A stretch of 64,000 nucleotides of DNA from Casuarius casuarius (taxonomy: Eukaryota > Chordata > Aves > Casuariiformes > Casuariidae), in NCBI GenBank assembly GCA_003342895.1, contig PTFA01000009.1, forward strand, positions 9,488,505 through 9,552,504. Reading direction: 5' to 3'. The notes beneath the pieces are model-generated. The model was not told where the DNA came from. It was given only the letters and a program-made list of their open reading frames with translations, and did not search any database. A program made the position numbers and the translations under genes. Shown in pieces: positions 25,542 through 37,650 of this stretch; positions within the stretch are counted from its first letter, which is position 1, and the number at the start of each line of letters is the position of its first letter.

Positions 25542-28500
25542 AAACCAGTCATAGCTGCTGCAGCTGACACCAGACACGAGCGGCTTTGTCAGTTCTGCTC
25601 AGCATCAGGAGGGTTTTCACTTTGTCATAACCACTTAATGCCATACAGAACATGGAGATTAAGAGTTCAGCTGCTTTGCTGTCCTCCCAGCAGCCTTTTC
25701 TCTCCAGGAGATCATTCCGAGTTAGCACAGCTTACCCCTCTCTCACCCCCAGGAGCTCCGCTGCACCAGCAAGGCTGGGGGCAGCTCTGTGATCAGACCC
25801 AGGAATCTCACCAAATTGGCTGTTACTCTTTGGAATTGAGTCACATCGCTGGAGTACTCCATCCTCGCTGGCTCTGCTTAAACAGATGTCTTAAAAGCCA
25901 ACTACTGGGCACAACCCCAGAGGCCCCATCACATCACACATGGAAGTAACACGCGTGACATGACACTCCCTCTGGTTTTTGGAACTGCTCAGACTGTTGA
26001 GAGCTGTTATAGCTATAATTCGGCTTTTAGCATTGCAGGCTTTTTCTTCTGTGATCCCACGATTAACCTAACATGTATGTACTCCAGTCTCTGAAAAAAT
26101 GCTCCAAATTTCCAGAAACTAGCAAACTTGCACCACCTATCGACATGACAAAACTATTGTTTTAGAGCAAGAAACATGATATAGAAATTTAGCAATGATC
26201 TTTAATAAGGAAACTCATCATTGTACTTCCAGCATCTTACATTTTACTTTACTACAAAGTGGTGGGTTTTCATTTTTACAAGCTATTGCCAGACACTACT
26301 GTGCAGCTGACCTGAGAGTACACTTCTGCCTACCTACATATCCACCTACCCCCAAGCAGCAGGGGTTTCAAGTCTGTCATGGCTGATGAACCCAGAGCAG
26401 CAATGGGGAGCCTGCCCTCCACGAGAAGCTGCACTTTGCAGGGAAGTGTCCCATGCCACCTCCATGCGCTCAGTGGTTCGCCCCTTGCTGAAGCGTTTCT
26501 CAATTATTCATCACAAACAGCTGGCAGAGAACTTCCTCCGCCTAAGACTAACTTTTGTTCTTCTATGTTTTTCAAATGTTCAAAGAAGATTTCTTCGATT
26601 TAATTTATTCTTCCTGCATAGGACACACTTATCCAGCTTACCCCCAGGTCGTTGAGCCTGCAGCAAATGAACATCCATCCCTTGCACTGGTCGCAGACAG
26701 CCCAGGCACCCCGCAGTGCGGAGCCACTTTGTCTGCCCGCTCGTACAGCAAGAGGGCCCCAGGTGTCTGTCATTGCTCCCTCTCAGACACCAGTATCATC
26801 ACAAACATACATTATATAATACTTTTCTCCAGCATCATCTGATCTCTGTGTGCAGCAAATAGCTATGAATATTCTGGGAGACCATCTCAGGAGGTGACAT
26901 CTGTGGTGAATTCTCTGAATGCCAGTTGCAGCTATGAACACTGACCACCAAAGAGAATTAGCCCAAGGCATACCAATAATCGAAGGGGGATATTCCTTCT
27001 TCACAGTAGGCTACCACTCACTGGCCTCAGGGCACAGTCATCTGAGCAGGAGGTGTCTTAACAACGCTTACAACTCCAACGAGACCTGGCATGACCAAGA
27101 CAGATGTGAACCCTACCTCTCAGGCGGGCACTGGGCTGCTCTTCTTGTGTACTTCCCCGGAGTGGGAAAGGAGACGTCAGACACTCTCAGAACGAGAGTT
27201 CAGAAGAAACACAGTATTTGTGGTTAGGCTTTTCCCGGATGATTTAACTGTTATTCAGAATGCCCCAAGTGTTTACCACAGAAATAGTGTATTAATTCCA
27301 CTATAATGCTCTGAGCTTCCTGCTGTGGGTATTGTGGATTTGGTTCATAATATAACACTTTCAATTCACAGGCTTCAGCATTACCAGAACATACTAGACT
27401 CCTACTCCTTCAAAGCTGTGTATTCACTTGGGAAAGCAGATTTCATTCTCATTTTCCCCATTCTGCCTGGCCCATACTCCACCTCCTACCAGCTCTCATT
27501 TTTTTTTCAAAGAATCAAATCAAGACAATGGTGTCAGAATTTTCAGATGTGGTCCAAGCGTCTGTGACGCTCAGGGATTCATTTAATTTTCTTCATAAAA
27601 GCGATGCAGAGAATCAGAAGGGGAAAGTGCTACTACATAAATTCCCAGAACTTGTACAGTACCTTTCAGTTCCTCATAGTGAATCTATTTCTCAGACACA
27701 CACATTAGGTCCCATTTACATTAAGTCTGATCAGCTCCATTTAAGATAAAGAAACAGAGCCAATCTGCACCAGCTGAGAGTTTGCCCCAACAACTATAAA
27801 ACATGCAGAGCAGAGTGGAGAGCTGAGCTGCTATTTTCTCCTTTCCGTATTTAAACACCATTTCTCCACCTTCTGCAGTAACAGAGCTTTCCTTCAGCTT
27901 CTCATCAAAGCCTCACATCCATGCTAGGACTCACCTTTCTCTCAGATTACTATCGTGTGGGTCTGCTTTGATCTCCTTGCCTGCAAACCTCACATCTTCT
28001 CTTCAGCTCCCAAATCTTTTCTAATCTCATTAAAAATATATTGAAACACGTGTAGCTGTCAGAGGCTAAATGTGAACACAAGTGCCACTGCCGTTGGCTC
28101 AGCCTGTGGGCTTGCAGCAGGGAGAGCCTAGCTCAAAACCTTCGGCTCAAGAGGAAGGCTCAGCCCACGGGTGCCAGAGGCTGGCAGAGCGCTCCAAAAA
28201 ACTCCTTCCAGAGATTTCCACACAGCCCCAAAGGTCTTTAACAAGTCGAAAAAACATGCAAAATGGGAGTAATAGGTTGGCCGCCCTGTGTTAGACTATA
28301 CTGTGCACAAGTTCAGTCAAAAGAAGAAATAAAATTTAGGGAGGAATTTTCAGAAATGCTTCAGTGACTTCATCTGAGTTGCCTGAAAATCAGAAATTCT
28401 ACATTTTAATGGCATTTTGACACTTGGCAATTAGGTGGAGCTTTCTTTCCTAATTTAAACAATGCGCAAATCCTTCCAGGGCAATCAATCAGCTGGAAAA

Positions 28501-28776
28501 AAGTATGGGTCTGGGAAAATTTGGGGGTTTGGGATTTCAAAGTTTAGCTTTGAATTTTATTAAAGTGTAAAACTGATTTAATACAGTATCAATTAGGAGA
28601 GAGTTTGCTGGAGAAAGCCAAAAGTACAATTCAGTTGTACTCACTACAAGGTACACTTGCCGAGAATGATTTTGAAAATAAAAGAGACTATTTCAATGAT
28701 TATGTCATATATTGATGCATCATAAAAGACTAAAATACAAATGATTCAAAATTCTGAAACTACATTTTCCAAAAGC

Positions 28777-28795
28777 AAAAAAAAATTTTTTTTTT
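28777..28795. repeat. A9T10 palindromic tract
   Basis: Nine A followed directly by ten T, a rigid, self-complementary A-tract inside an AT-rich block. Confidence 0.9.
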
Positions 28796-30975
28796 CCTGT
28801 GGAAGTTTTCAAAGATAGAGGGAGAAGCCCACTTCCACAACAGAGCTTCTTAGAAAAAAAAATTAATATTTTATTTCAACTTCACTGGACTGATCCACTA
28901 GACTTAGGAATTCGTCTTTGAGATAGCCCAAGCAGTTCACTCATATGTTACATGCACGCACCCAAGGCACACTACACAGGACTTAGAAAAGACACTGGTA
29001 AGATCCAGAGACCAATTTATTTCCTTGTTGCAAAGGATATAGCTTTGTACCAGCTTTGACGTTCAGTTTCACATAGCACAGCATCTTCCAGATGACCATG
29101 ATCTCCAAGCACCAGTAAGTATTCCATGCCAAAAACCAGTTATTTTTTCAACAGTTTTTAACAAATATGTCCTATTTTTTCAGCTGATGTCTATTAATAT
29201 TACCCAGTCCATTAAACTCTGCATGAGCCCTATTTGGAAGGTCTGTCAAATCTGAGGTATTTGAATCCATTTTCTTCCAATTTTTTTTCCCCATATATCA
29301 AAAAGAGTCCACTGTCTTTCTTCATATACCAGTAGTTAATTGCTGAACAACCTATTGTAGCCTACAAAACAATATTATTATTATTGAATGTTTCCCACAC
29401 GTCACTTGCCTGGGACACTCAAGTGTGATAAAGAAAGCACCAAAGAACACCGGTAATCCAGAAAGTGTTCGCTGACTCACATGAGGGCCAGATGCTCATC
29501 TTTATTATATTATTTATTTCTAAAAATTATGTATGAGACAAGTCTTTTGATATTCAATAACCTGTTTATGGGAAATGACTTTACACAAAACATCAAATGA
29601 GTTGACAGCAAATTGAATTTAAAATACGATTTTAAAAAAATGTTCATGAAATTCATATTGCTTTAAATATAAATTAGCAGCAGTGCCAGGAGGGATGAAT
29701 GCATTTCACTGCTTGACTGCAGATAATTTAAATGTATGCTTTTACCTACATTCCCTGTATTCATTGTATTTTCCTATTAAGTGGTGAAGGAGCCTCCTTA
29801 ACCGTTCTGTTGCCTGGTTCGCACACATTTCTTGGTCACGTCAGGATGCAAGAGGTACAAGGGGGAAATCTTTGGACAGGCATACTGCTGTACAACAAGT
29901 GCAGGACATGAAGTGCTCACAGATGAAGCCCCGTTATGCTGGATGCAAAGGATGCCAAAAGACCACCAATGGCTATGTAAAATGGGGGATAGCATTTTGC
30001 TTTCTCACTCAGCTTCTCATGTTGGTACCAAGAACAGTAATTGCACTACTGGACATGCCTATATCCAAATTAGAGAAAGTACATCCTTATATCCTCTGTT
30101 CCCACTCTATTTTTCCCCATCACTTGAAACTATCTTGGTCAAATTCCGAATCTAATAATTACACCCTTCCTACATAAATTCCTCCCACAGCTTTAAATGG
30201 AGTCAATATGCTTTATTTTCTGCCCATAAGTAGTGTACTTTTAAAGATTTGCTGCCTGCTACCCTGAAGTAAAGCTGAAGTGATCCACACAAATTATTTT
30301 TAAAGGTCTTTGTGCTCCTAAGAGAAAATACTCTCAACTTCAGGATCTTACTATTATTAATAAATTCATACAGCAAATAAGTAATACACATTTGATGGCT
30401 CATACTAATCTGATAGCCACCTTAATAATCACATTCCCACAGATTAACAGGCTTGAATAAAATTAAATCCAAAATCTCACTTAAAATTTTAATTCAACCT
30501 CTGACACTAGAAATAATCTTCCCTTTGCTTCAGTACTTGACACGCACACTCCAACGCCTCTGGGCTTCCTATTTCTGGAGTGTAAACAAACCATGAAGCA
30601 GCCAGCGTGATCAACCAAGAAGCAACCTAAATGATCTCCACAGCCTGACTGCAAGAGGGAAATAGCCAGAAACCACATACTTGAGAGTGTCTTCAAATTC
30701 CAAATGCCTGCGTAGTTCTGTGCTATACATATTTAGACTCTCATTTCAACCTAACTACAAGACATTTAAAGATGTGGTAAAGTGTCACAGATATACAAAG
30801 TTTAAGAAGGGTCCTTCAACAGATAGTGACAACTTAAACCTCCCTGCACAAAATCAGCTTTGTGTATTTTTCCACCCTCTATCAAATTACAGCATCGCAA
30901 ATTTGTGTTAAGAGAAGGTCTAAAATGCGAGTTGCTGTATTTCATCAGCTCTCAGAGGTGACTCAGGATTACAAA

Positions 30976-30999
30976 TACTGAAATAAGTACTGAAATAAG
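30976..30999. repeat. Exact 12-bp tandem duplication
   Basis: TACTGAAATAAG twice in direct succession; a probable replication-slippage event. Confidence 0.9.
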
Positions 31000-33724
31000 A
31001 TGAACATCCTGTTCCAATTTCTTTAGCTAAATTCTCTCCCTCAAATAGCATCAACAAGTGACTCAGTACAATGTCATAACAAACAGTACTTTCGTTACAG
31101 CTATGTACTTGGCAAAAAACAACTCTCAGATAAATCAGTCGCATTTTATTGCATTTGCTAATCAAAAGATCTTCACTTTGCTTTATATTGGAAGAAAAAC
31201 AAGAAGGTATATAAAGCATAACAACCAGATGGCAAGTAAAGAATATTATTTCTATAATCAAGTGGGAAAACTATAAAACTGCATTTCAATGAACCAAGAA
31301 ATAACATTTGGGACTAAATCGGACTCAAGTTAAACACCAGTGTTATAGTGACAGGGTGTCGCTTTTTGCTTTCACTGAGAACAGCCAAACAGGGTATCCT
31401 TTTCTCTTTCAGAGTTTGGTTAAATAACCCCAAGTTCTAACGCCTTCAAGCAAGGAAGTGACCTATGGCACAGCAGCACTGACTTGCTCTAGATCAGAAT
31501 CACTTACGCAGTGACTTCGCAGTATCATTTGGGGTCTGTACACAGAACCTGCGCACTATTTTAGATTTTTTTAGTACACAAAAGAGACACAGTGCATCTC
31601 TTCAGATGCCCAAATTTATTAGGCATCTCCAAGCACTGACTTTATTGCTGTCCTCAGCCACATCATTGCTATTCAAGCATCAATGTCTCTGCACTGTTGT
31701 CTGCACTGAAAGTTCCTTATACCTGGGAACTCCAGTAGAGCAAGTAGCTTCTCCAAGCTCCTCTTAAATAGCATTCTTTGCTCCTTAGCAGTCAAGTTAC
31801 CACACATTATGTCTTGTGTTACATTTGAAAATGAAAAACATACATCACTACAATAGCCAATTCTTAGTGAATAATTCTGGATCAAAGGACATACCATTTG
31901 GAGAATCCATTCATTTCCACCAATTTAGAAATCTCACTAAAAATAAGCTCCTTCTCACATGTTGCTAAGTCAATAATTATAACTAATTAATGTAGCTACA
32001 TCTAATCCAGAGACTACATGGAATGAGCATCATACTTTAATAAGGAAAAATTATGTTTGGCTTTTGAGCATGGTGTGTTTGTGGCAATTTTCTTGGAGTG
32101 GAGAGTGCTTTATAAAAACTATGCATTCAAACAAAGTATCAATTTTAATTCTTCCCTGTGAGAAGTGAATTTGAGAACACTTCTCAGAAGCACAGGAAAC
32201 CAACCTTGTTCTTTCTTTGGCCACCCTCTTCCAAACATCAGGCAGTTATTTTGAAGTTTGGATTTTAACAAACAGTAGTTGAAGGTCATTTTCTACTACT
32301 ACTAGGCAAACAGATCTGTCCACCTCTATCTGTATTTAAAAAAAAAAAAAAGGAAATGCCCTGAGTATATGAATTTTCTCTTTACTCACTGTTCTTGCTA
32401 GTCTACCAACATGAACACCTTCTCTTCATCTAGCTCAAAGTGTGTCAGCAACAGAAAGATTTTTGTCAAATATTTTGTTAACAGAGGTAAAAAAAAATAA
32501 ACAAACTCATGACTGAAGGACATGCTATAGAAACAGTCTGTGTAGTTCAGGAGAAATATGCCACCTGATGGCAAAGGGTGCAAGTTACAGAAGAAAAAAA
32601 ATAAAGAAGAAAACAGAAAGCCAACAGCCTAAATTGTGATGCGCTTGCAAGTCTAGGGAAAACAAATACACAAAAGGAGGAAACAAGGAGCAAACAGAGC
32701 CCTTAGGTTTCCAGGTAAAGACCTGGCTAGGGCAAGAGGGCGGAAAGCACGAGAGCTCGGGTGTCGGGCTGGGCCAAAACACAACTGAGAGCAAACTGAG
32801 GGGCCAGCAGTCAGCCCGGGGAGAGGGGGCATCCCTGCTGTCCGCTCACTCCCTGCCCATCTTGGGAAGGCACCTCAGTGCAACAGCACTAGTGCCCACA
32901 TCGGGGATCCCCCATATGCACCATCCCCTAAACCGGGACCAGGAGCCCCGGGCATGTGCACCACACCATCCCAGCAGGTGGGCTGCACAGCCCTTTCGGA
33001 GAGGCAGCCTCTCTGCCAAAGGGGAGTTTTAATAGCATGCAGGCAAGACCTGGGCAACCAGCATTATATAGCAAATTATGGTAAAAGGGTTCATTTTTTC
33101 ATCAGCAGTGCCATAAAGTAGCTGGCAGGGCCACAGCTCGATCGATAGAGGCGTCGGGTTCCTTTCTTGCTGCAGACCAGGAAAATCAAAGAAAAAATTA
33201 GCTTGCACTTTCTTTCTCTATAACCCTCAATAACCTCCCAATGAGCACTTTCACTGATCACCTTCAACTACCCACTTACCTAACAATTCATTTTCCTCAT
33301 CTATAATGTTGTGGTTATGCCTAGTCGTATGCACAGAACTCAAGCAATACAGAATACCTCTCATTATTTAACACCTCTTTCACATTGGCAGACAAAAGCA
33401 ACATCTATATCATTTCCCTGTTTGACCTGTCATTTTTGCACAAGACTTTTCAACATCAGAGTTTCTATATGCAAGATGGACTGCACAGCAATCTTCCTAA
33501 AAAATTAAAGCTGCACCACCGTGTTGGGTTTCATCATACAGAAATAAAAGTACTAGTAATGCAGGAAAGCTGAGCACAAGCGTTTGGGAGGATAATGCCA
33601 GGTTTGGAGGTTTCGGTGGATGGGACTGCTTTTGTTAGTTTTAAGTAGTGACCTATCCTATGTGCCAGCGGAAAACACATTCCTCCCATGGCCCCATAGA
33701 TTTGTAACATTTGTTATAGCCAGC

Positions 33725-33805
33725 ATCATGTCATGGTGGTTCAGGCATTCACATGGATAAGGCATTTGGCTTTTAACCCTCCCTCTCCAGTTCAAGAAAT
33801 AAAGC
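33725..33805 (+). repeat. Possible tRNA-derived SINE head relic
   Basis: TGGTGGTTCAGGCATTC resembles the A box of a tRNA-derived SINE (TAGTGGTTAGGGCAC type), and CCAGTTCAAGAAAT about 55 bases later resembles its B box. The spacing is close to normal for a pol III promoter. Only this short match supports it. Confidence 0.3.
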
Positions 33806-36800
33806 TATCGTCTTGCAAATAGTTTTAGAATTACTTCACATTTGACTTGCAACCCAGCAGGTCAGAATACTTTTGGTCATCTTCAATAAGCTTATTCTTG
33901 CTGTGCAGATATGTCTGTATCAAAGCAAGGGTAGTCTATTCAGAATACCTTCTTTACGTCCTATAGACATTAGTTATTTTATCTCAAAAGAAGTATTTGT
34001 ATGAACCGTAACTGGAACTAGCCACAGAAACATGAAGAAAGTACATTATGCTATTTTAACACACTTATACTGCAATGATGCTACTAAAATTGTGTGTTTA
34101 AGAAATTGTGGAAAGGCATATGCATGGAAACAAAAAACGTAATTTTATTTTGTAAAACTAAACATTTTTCTGCTGAAGTGAAAAAAATTACTGTTTTTAG
34201 GTCTATTTTGAAAAAGATGTAGCTGTTGCTCATTGACTTATCCCACCATTGCTCTCCTACTTCAAATTCCAGATCACTCTTGGCTTGTTCGAATTTTGTT
34301 TGGGACCCTTGAATCGAGTGTTCAGCCTCTGAACATCTGAGAGAGCAAAATGGGTAGGGGTCCATAGCTGCTAAAGCAGGTTTCATGCTCTCAGGGTACT
34401 TAACACTCTTCAGTGCCTCACACACACGCTCGCTTTCTTGACCAAGATTTCCATGTCAAGCGCACTTGATAGATCAACAACCCCCCTGCCTACTAATTCA
34501 GCTAAAAAGTACAATGCAAGCACTTGCTCTCTCCCACAGGGATGTTACGTGGTCACGAGAGAGGGAAAGGAGGTGGGTGGTACCATTGTGAAAACACTTG
34601 ACAAGCTGTAGCTGAAACTCAGTGGAACATTTTGTCAGCAAGGCAAATGTTCTCTCTTTCCCTGATTTTGCCAACTGGCTGACCACAGGCAGCCAACTCC
34701 GCATCCCAGCGCCCATCCTCTCCCCTCCACTGCACACTAATGGTACAGATCCCCATCTGCAAATTGTCCAGGCACCAACGGACAAACGGCAAGATGGCAG
34801 CAAGCTTTCCATGACGAGCTAAAACCGCCGTTCAAACTCCAAATGTTTACTTCAGTTGGTGAAACACAGAAGTGTAACTTTGTGATAGGTCCCAGATTTC
34901 AAGCTATGCCAGAGAGAAGAGGAACATCCCGGATTTGAAGTCATAAATGCTGCTGTCAGCCCACAGCTCTATTTCTTTAGCTGAACTCTGTCAGCACAGA
35001 AATGATTCCACATGACTCTTCTACAGAACAGTCATGCTTTTAATGTGTTTCTTTAATAGTTGCTTCTGACACCGCTGAGTGGATTAAAAAAAAAAAATCA
35101 AACCAAGATTATTTAAAATAATAATTAAAAGCTAACCTTCCAACAGTTAGGCCAGACACTGCCTTTTGAAAGAGTCAATCCTAAAGGTGCAATGGACAAT
35201 TCTGATACTGCAGTTCTCCTTCCTGCTGAGTTATTCCTCACTCATTTACAAAAGCACAATTTGACTTATTTTATAAATCACCACCTCAAACCAAAACCAA
35301 AACCATTCTCATTTTCCATTTGCAAGACCCCTCAATGCTTTTTTAAAGAGCAGAAAAATAATTTGTTTCTGTGCTGGGGGAGAGTGGACTTAGTTTTCTC
35401 CAATACTAATCACTCCTGTCCTTGCATACAGAGTTATAAATACAGAAGCTAGAGATCACTACGACAGAAAAAAAAAAATCACTCTAGATTTCTTTTATTT
35501 ATTGCACGGGTTAGAAGAAAAATCCATTTTAAAATAGTTCAACCTAGCCTGGAGTTAAAATCAGAGACTCACTTGCCTGTTTCCCAGAAGCAGCAGGGCT
35601 CCCCTCTGCAAGGCCAGGAGGAAGGGCAAGCAGTGACCCACTGCCCCCTCTGCCCCACACTCGCACTCCTGCAGCTCTGGGGACTTGAGCTACCAAGGCT
35701 AGGGACCCGCCGTCCTTAGCGCTGGCTCTCCCATGGCCCTGGCAGCTAGGAGGAGGCGGCACAGCAGACACTGTAGGCTTTCAATTACAGGACAGGAAGG
35801 TTTACATGACACTGAAACAAGGGCACACAGTGTGATGAAAATCCCTGGGGTTTCTGAGACTGCAAATAGAGATGTTCTAGACCCACATGGCATCAAGACC
35901 CGACATATATCAAGAGCCTGATTTCACTGACTGCCTTGAGCTTCCCTTAAGCACACAAGTGATCAGCCTGATGGCACTACAAAGGCTGCAGCACAGCTGT
36001 GTTTCACTGAAAGGCTAGGCCTAAGGCACGTACACTCACTGCCCAAGGTCTGTACTACTAGCCTTTGCTCACCCCATCCACCTCTGTCTAGGGCTTCTGG
36101 AGCTGAGACCACCATGGTGATATATATCACGTGAACAACCAAGGACTTGGAGGAACACTATACCCCAAAGCAGAGTACTAAACAATATTCTGAAAGGTGA
36201 ACAACTACTAACACAAACTACTCTTCCCCCAGCCACACTATCCATTCCTGCCCTCAAAAACTCTTGTAGCAATAGATATTTGCAAACCAAGTCTGGTAAC
36301 ACAAATGCCAGTTATCACCTTCACAGTGTCCCTCTGGAGGTAAGTTACAAAGTGAGACAGATTCTATGCTTTGGTATTAAGAAATATTATAACCTTGATT
36401 TAAACATGTATTTTGTTATTTATTCAGCTGTATTTCCCCACATCTTGGCATCTCACCAAAAGGGGCTTTACCAGGCACATTTATAGTAGATCAAGAAAGA
36501 AACCAACTGGTTTTATTCAAAGGACTATAATTCTTATAGCATTCCACCCCCTGATTTTCTTGAATCAGAAAAAAAAGTATCACTTTTTCTGCCACATCAT
36601 TAGGTTTATTTCCAAATTCATATTATGAAAAAAAGCCAGAATATCGCTTCTGCATTAGGCTACAAATATTACAGCACAAGAGAGCTGAAAGGATCTACTA
36701 TGTTATGAAAAGAAACGTACCAGTAGGATTACAGTTCCGCTGGCAATCCAAAGCCACAAACAAATTGTCCTTGCAAAGAGAATGTATTTTCACTAAAATG

Positions 36801-37074
36801 GTTGCTACTATAAGCCAGTACTAGTCCTAATTGACTATATATCGATACAGCCAATATATGATACATCAGTTACTATATGGTTTTATTTTGCATTGCAACA
36901 CACCAGATTGTGTCTGAATTGTACAAGACAATACTAAACATACTCCCTGTCCCAAATAGTCTAAAATGACTAATGAGATACCTCAGGTACAGGGAGAGTG
37001 ATGCAATCACATTGCATAATACACTACTTTAAATGTCTTCTGGCGGATGATACAGCGTCAGCACACATCACAGT

Positions 37075-37650
37075 GATGGGTCTTAGACACAGCCTTCTGG
37101 CTGGGAGAGTCTGACAAATGGTGCGGAGAAGCTTGTGCGAGACTGACAAACAGGAGGGTGAGCTTAGGATTGTGCAAGGAGCCATGACCATGAAGCTGAT
37201 ACAAGATACAAGTATCAGAGAGACAAGCAGAGTCTGGGAAGCCCTTGAAGATGGCAGCATAAAAGCTGAGCTGGTAGAGCCACAAGAGTTCAGACAGAAA
37301 GCGATATGTTCAGCATAACTGGAAAAGAAAGTGGCTCAGCAGCCATGTTTCAGACAGACTGGGGAAAAGAGTGAGGAGACTGTTGAGGAAGAGGATGAGT
37401 CTGTAGTAGTTTATGCAGAAGAGAGTGCAACCCAAATGAAAAGTTTAACTTTGGGGCTTGAGAAAAAAGGATAAATCTTACAGAATGGAGAAGGAAAGCA
37501 TCAAGTCTCAGGCAGGGCGTAAATGTTCAGGACAAGCTAGCAAAGAGCTGAAGAACCTGGATGAGGACATTGTGCCTGTCTCCACAGGTAAAGGCAGGGT
37601 AACACCAGGATTCAGGAGCTCAGTTTTGGCAACCTGCATCAATAACAAAA
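37075..37650. repeat. Probable relic of an ancient L3/CR1-type LINE
   Basis: Segments in order resemble an old amniote interspersed repeat: GTCTGGGAAGCCCTTGAAGA with TGGCAGCATAAAAGCTGAG, then GCAGCCATGTTTCAGACAG, then GAGGAAGAGGATGAGTCTGT, then CCTGGATGAGGACATTGTG, then GGAGCTCAGTTTTGGCAAC. The order and spacing match the consensus I recall, but similarity is loose. Open frames on the plus strand here (about 66 and 87 residues) most likely reflect this relic and not a gene. Family name and orientation are uncertain. Confidence 0.42.

Larger units (their letters stand above)
24301..37074. other. Non-coding, no recognised gene
   Basis: Includes an AT-rich block without notable open frames (28,300-29,790), a tRNA-like fragment (33,131-33,162), a possible SINE head (33,725-33,805) and mildly GC-rich patches near 32,700-32,960 and 35,540-35,760. 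No exon recognised. Confidence 0.6.
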
